Assembly (NCBI RefSeq): GCF_022539665.2
Contig: NW_026712537.1
Span: forward strand, 1 to 25,282
DNA length: 25,282 nt
Source of the DNA: Daphnia carinata
Taxonomy: Eukaryota; Arthropoda; Branchiopoda; Diplostraca; Daphniidae
Direction: 5' to 3'
Positions 19,541 to 25,282 of this stretch are shown piece by piece. Made by a program: the position numbers and the translations under genes. The notes under the pieces were generated by a model, which had not been told where the DNA came from, did no database searches, and saw only the letters and a list, made by a program, of their open reading frames with translations. The stretch's first letter is position 1. Each line of letters starts with the position of its first letter.

Positions 19541-22500
19541 ATGAAACTGATTCATAACACTATATTCACATTGAATACACGTATATATTTGATGCTGTTT
19601 GAATGTAGATATTGAAACTGATTCTATAACACTATATTCATATTGAATACACGTATATTTGATGCTGTTTGAATGTAGATCATTGAAACTGATTCTATAA
19701 CACTATATTCACATTGAATACACGTATATTTGATGCTGTTTGAATGTAGATCATGAAACTGATTCTATAACACTATATTCACATTGAATACACGTATATT
19801 TGATGCTGTTTGAATGTAGATCATGAAACTGATTCTATAACACTATATTCACATTGAATACACGTATATTTGATGCTGTTTGAATGTAGATATGGTAACT
19901 TATTCTATAACACTATATTCACATTGAATACACGTATATTTGATGCTGTTTGAATGTAGATATGGAAACTGATTCTATAACACTATATTCACATTGAATA
20001 CACGTATATTTGATGCTGTTTGAATGTAGATATGAAACTGATTCTATAACACTATATTCACATTGAATACACGTATATTTGATGCTGTTTGAATGTAGAT
20101 ATTGAAACTGATTCTATCACACTATATTCACAATGAATACACGTATATTTGATGCTGTTTGAATGTAGATATGAAACTGATTCTATAACACTATATTCAC
20201 ATTGAATACACGTATATTTGATGCTGTTTGAATGTAGATATGAAACTTATTCTATAACACTATATTCACATTGAATACACGTATATTTGATGCTGTTTGA
20301 ATGTAGATATGAAACTGATTCTATAACACTATATTCACATTGAATACACGTATATTTGATGCTGTTTGAATGTAGATATTGAAACTGATTCTATAACACT
20401 ATATTCACATTGAATACACGTATATTTGATGCTGTTTGAATGTAGATATGGAAACTTATTGTATCACACTATATTCACATTGAATACACGTATATTTGAT
20501 GCTGTTTGAATGTAGATATTGAAACTGATTCTATAACACTATATTCACATTGAATACACGTATATTTGATGCTGTTTGAATGTAGATATTGAAACTGATT
20601 CTATAACACTATATTCACATTGAATACACGTATATTTGATGCTGTTTGAATGTAGATATGGAAACTTATTGTATCACACTATATTCACATTGAATACACG
20701 TATATTTGATGCTGTTTGAATGTAGATCATGAAACTTATTGTATCACACTATATTCACAATGAATACACGTATATTTGATGCTGTTTGAATGTAGATCAT
20801 GAAACAGATTCTATAACACTATATTCACATTGAATACACGTATATTTGATGCTGTTTGAATGTAGATATGGTAACTTATTGTATCACACTATATTCACAT
20901 CAAATACACGTATATTTGATGCTGTCTGAATGTAGATATGGTAACTTATTGTATCACACTATATTCACATTGAATACACGTATATTTGATGCTGTTTGAA
21001 TTTAGATATGGAAACTTATTGTATCACACTATATTCACATTGAATACACGTATATTTGATGCTGTTTGAATGTAGATATGAAACTGATTCTATAACACTA
21101 TATTCACATTGAATACACGTATATTTGATGCTGTTTGAATGTAGATATTGAAACTGATTCTATAACACTATATTCACATTGAATACACGTATATTTGATG
21201 CTGTTTGAATGTAGATATGGAAACTTATTGTATCACATTATATTCACAATAAATACACGTATATTTGATGCTGTTTGAATGTAGATCATGAAACTTATTC
21301 TATAACACTAAATTCACAATGAATACACGTATATTTGATGCTGTTTGAATGTATAACACTATATTCACATTGAATACACGTATATTTGATGCTGTTTGAA
21401 TGTAGATCATGAAACGATTCTATAACACTATATTCACATTGAATACACGTATATTTGATGCTGTTTGAATGTAGATATTGAAACTGATTCTATAACACTA
21501 TATTCACATTGAATACACGTATATTTGATGCTGTTTGAATGTAGATCATGAAACTGATTCTATAACACTATATTCACATTGAATACACGTATATTTGATG
21601 CTGTTTGAATGTAGATATTGAAACTGATTCTATAACACTATATTCATTGAATACACGTATATTTGATGCTGTTTGAATGTAGATCATGAAACTGATTCTA
21701 TAACACTATATTCACATTGAATACACGTATATTTGATGCTGTTTGAATGTAGATCATGAAACTGATTCTATAACACTATATTCACATTGAATACACGTAT
21801 ATTTGATGCTGTTTGATTGTAGATCATGAAACTGATTCTATAACACTATATTCACATTGAATACACGTATATTTTATGCTGTTTGAATGTAGATCATGAA
21901 ACTGATTCTATAACACTATATTCACAATGAATACACGTATATTTGATGCTGTTTGAATGTAGATCATGAAACTGATTCTATAACACTATATTCACATTGA
22001 ATACACGTATATTTTATGCTGTTTGAATGTAGATATGGTAACTTATTGTATTACACTATATTCACAATGAATACACGTATATTTGATGCTGTTTGAATGT
22101 AGATATGAAACTGATTCTATAACACTATATTCACATTGAATACACGTATATTTGATGCTGTTTGAATGTAGATCATGAAACTGATTCTATAACACTATAT
22201 TCACATTGAATACACGTATATTTGATGCTGTTTGAATGTAGATATTGAAACTGATTCTATAACACTATATTCACAATGAATACACGTATATTTGATGCTG
22301 TTTGAATGTAGATCATGAAACTGATTCTATAACACTATATTCACATTGAATACACGTATATTTGATGCTGTTTGATTGTAGATATTGTAACTTATTCTAT
22401 CACACTATATTCACAATGAATACACGTATATTTGATGCTGTTTGAATGTAGATCATGAAACTGATTCTATAACACTATATTCACATTGAATACACATATA

Positions 22501-25282
22501 TTTGATGCTGTTTGAATGTAGATATTGAAACTGATTCTATAACACTATATTCACAATGAATACACGTATATTTTATGCTGTTTGAATGTAGATATTGAAA
22601 CTTATTGTATCACACTATATTCACAATGAATACACGTATATTTGATGCTGTTTGAATGTAGATCATGAAACTGATTCTATAACACTATATTCACATTGAA
22701 TACACGTATATTTGATGCTGTTTGAATGTAGATCATGAAACTGATTCTATCACACTATATTCACAATGAATACACGTATATTTGATGCTGTTTGAATGTA
22801 GATCATGAAACTGATTCTATAACACTATATTCACATTGAATACACGTATATTTGATGCTGTTTGATTGTAGATATGGTAACTTATTGTATCACACTATAT
22901 TCACAATGAATACACGTATATTTGATGCTGTTTGAATGTAGATAATGAAACTGATTCTATAACACTATATTCACATTGAATACACGTATATTTGATGCTG
23001 TTTGAATGTAGATATTGAAACTAATTCTATAACACTATATTCACATTGAATACACGTATATTTTATGCTGTTTGAATGTAGATATGGTAACTTATTGTAT
23101 CACACTATATTCACAATGAATACACGTATATTTGATGCTGTTTGAATGTAGATCATGAAACTGATTCTATAACACTATATTCACATTGAATACACGTATA
23201 TTTGATGCTGTTTGATTGTAGATATGGTAACTTATTGTATCACACTATATTCACAATGAATACACGTATATTTGATGCTGTTTGAATGTAGATCATGAAA
23301 CTGATTCTATAACACTATATTCACATTGAATACACGTATATTTGATGCTGTTTGAATGTAGATATTGAAACTGATTCTATAACACTATATTCACAATGAA
23401 TACACGTATATTTGATGCTGTTTGAATGTAGATATTGAAACTGATTCTATAACACTATATTCACATTGAATACACGTATATTTGATGCTGTTTGAATGTA
23501 GATATTGAAACTGATTCTATAACACTATATTCACATTGAATACACGTATATTTGATGCTGTTTGAATGTAGATCATGAAACTGATTCTATAACACTATAT
23601 TCACATTGAATACACGTATATTTGATGCTGTTTGATTGTAGATATTGTAACTTATTGTATCACACTATATTCACAATGAATACACGTATATTTTGATGCT
23701 GTTTGAATGTAGATCATGAAACTGATTCTATAACACTATATTCACATTGAATACACGTATATATGATGCTGTTTGAATGTAGATCATGAAACTGATTCTA
23801 TAACACTATATTCACATTGAATACACGTATATTTTATGCTGTTTGAATGTAGATATTGAAACTGATTCTATAACACTATATTCACAATGAATACACGTAT
23901 ATTTGATGCTGTTTGAATGTAGATCATGAAACAGATTCTATAACACTATATTCACATTGAATACACGTATATTTGATGCTGTTTGAATGTAGATATGAAA
24001 CTGATTCTATAACACTATATTCACAATGAATACACGTATATTTGATGCTGTTTGAATGTAGATATGGTAACTTATTGTATCACACTATATTCACATTGAA
24101 TACACGTATATTTTATGCTGTTTGAATGTAGATCATGTAACTTATTGTATAACACTATATTCACAATGAATACACGTATATTTGATGCTGTTTGAATGTA
24201 GATAATGAAACTGATTCTATAACACTATATTCACATTGAATACACGTATATTTGATGCTGTTTGAATGTAGATATTGAAACTAATTCTATAACACTATAT
24301 TCACAATGAATACACGTATATTTGATGCTGTTTGAATGTAGATATGGAAACTTATTCTATAACACTATATTCACAATGAATACACGTATATTTGATGCTG
24401 TTTGAATGTAGATCATGAAACTGATTCTATAACACTATATTCACATTGAATACACGTATATTTGATGCTGTTTGATTGTAGATATGGTAACTTATTGTAT
24501 CACACTATATTCACAATGAATACACGTATATTTGATGCTGTTTGAATGTAGATATGAAACTGATTCTATAACACTATATTCACATTGAATACACGTATAT
24601 TTGATGCTGTTTGAATGTAGATATTGAAACTGATTCTATAACACTATATTCACATTGAATACGTATATTTGATGCTGTTTGAATGTAGATATTGAAACTG
24701 ATTCTATAACACTATATTCACATTGAATACACGTATATTTGATGCTGTTTGAATGTAGATCATGAAACTGATTCTATAACACTATATTCACATTGAATAC
24801 ACGTATATTTGATGCTGTTTGAATGTAGATATTGAAACTCAAAGTATCATAACTATATTCACAATGAATACACGTATATTTGATGCTGTTTGAATGTAGA
24901 TATGGTAACTTATTGTATCACACTATATTCACAATGAATACACGTATATTTGATGCTGTTTGAATATAGATCATGAAACTGATTCTATAACACTATATTC
25001 ACATTGAATACACGTATATTTGATGCTGTTTGAATGTAGATCATGAAACTGATTCTATAACACTATATTCACATTGAATACACGTATATTTGATGCTGTT
25101 TTGAATGTAGATATTGAAACTGATTCTATAACACTATATTCACATTGAATACACGTATATTTGATGCTGTTTGAATGTAGATCATGAAACTGATTCTATA
25201 ACACTATATTCACATTGAATACACGTATATTTGATGCTGTTTGATTGTAGATATGGTAACTATTGTATCACTTTGAATGTAG
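19541..25282 (+). repeat. Satellite array, right block, heterogeneous part
   Basis: The periodicity is unchanged, but variation rises sharply. A 70-bp type beginning gatattgaaac, not seen further left, becomes frequent from about 19611. Indels appear at about 19553, 19584, 21349, 21415, 21646, 24662 and 24840. Substitution types recur in several units (ttttatgctg, tttgattgtag, caaatacac, actaattc). Monomers combine halves of the two main types, for example atggtaacttattgtatcac with attgaat at 20870-21060. The pattern suggests an older, less homogenised zone such as the approach to the edge of an array. The last unit (25252-25282) is internally deleted. Confidence 0.93.
25252..25282 (+). repeat. 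Internally deleted last monomer
   Basis: The last unit begins as a B type but reads atggtaactattgtatcac, one t short, and then goes directly to tttgaatgtag, missing about 37 internal bases (actatatt through gctg). It is the only unit of this form and lies exactly at the window end, so it may be a real deletion or an artefact of a sequence end. Confidence 0.7.

Overview
The window is eukaryotic repeat DNA. It is an AT-rich satellite array (about 71% A+T in the commonest monomer) with a monomer of 69-70 bp, all units head to tail on the + strand, interrupted by two nearly identical copies of a degraded DIRS1-group (tyrosine-recombinase) retrotransposon. No cellular gene, tRNA, rRNA, CRISPR array or prokaryotic operon is visible. 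DIRS-type elements are known from many animals, protists and fungi, so the host is a eukaryote, probably an animal. I cannot name the species.

Layout: (1) satellite block 1-7603, about 109 monomers; (2) DIRS copy 1, 7604-11111, truncated at its 5' end but keeping a 3' non-coding tail with hairpins; (3) short satellite block 11112-12755, about 23 monomers; (4) DIRS copy 2, 12756-16258, reaching 93 bp further into gag on the 5' side but cut off before the end of the recombinase; (5) satellite block 16259-25282, about 129 monomers, homogeneous up to about 19.54 kb and clearly more variable after that.

Each element has the coding order of a DIRS retrotransposon: the C-terminal half of a Gag-like protein, reverse transcriptase (YLDD box), RNase H and a Dam-methylase-like tail in one frame, then a tyrosine recombinase in an overlapping frame. 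In a live element the reverse transcriptase and RNase H make cDNA, and the recombinase inserts a circular product without an integrase. Neither copy looks autonomous. Both lack the 5' end, both have the same one-base-equivalent frameshift in the recombinase, and copy 2 has two further opposing homopolymer indels around the Gag/RT boundary.

The two copies are best explained as one old insertion later duplicated together with its satellite flanks. They share rare satellite variants at the left junction, the same right junction monomer, the same recombinase frameshift, and differ by only three substitutions and two homopolymer indels that I could find by eye over about 3.4 kb. The monomer order immediately right of both copies also occurs at base 1 of the window and nowhere else in it, hinting that a third copy lies just upstream. 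The picture is a retrotransposon remnant captured into a satellite array and amplified as part of its higher-order repeat structure.
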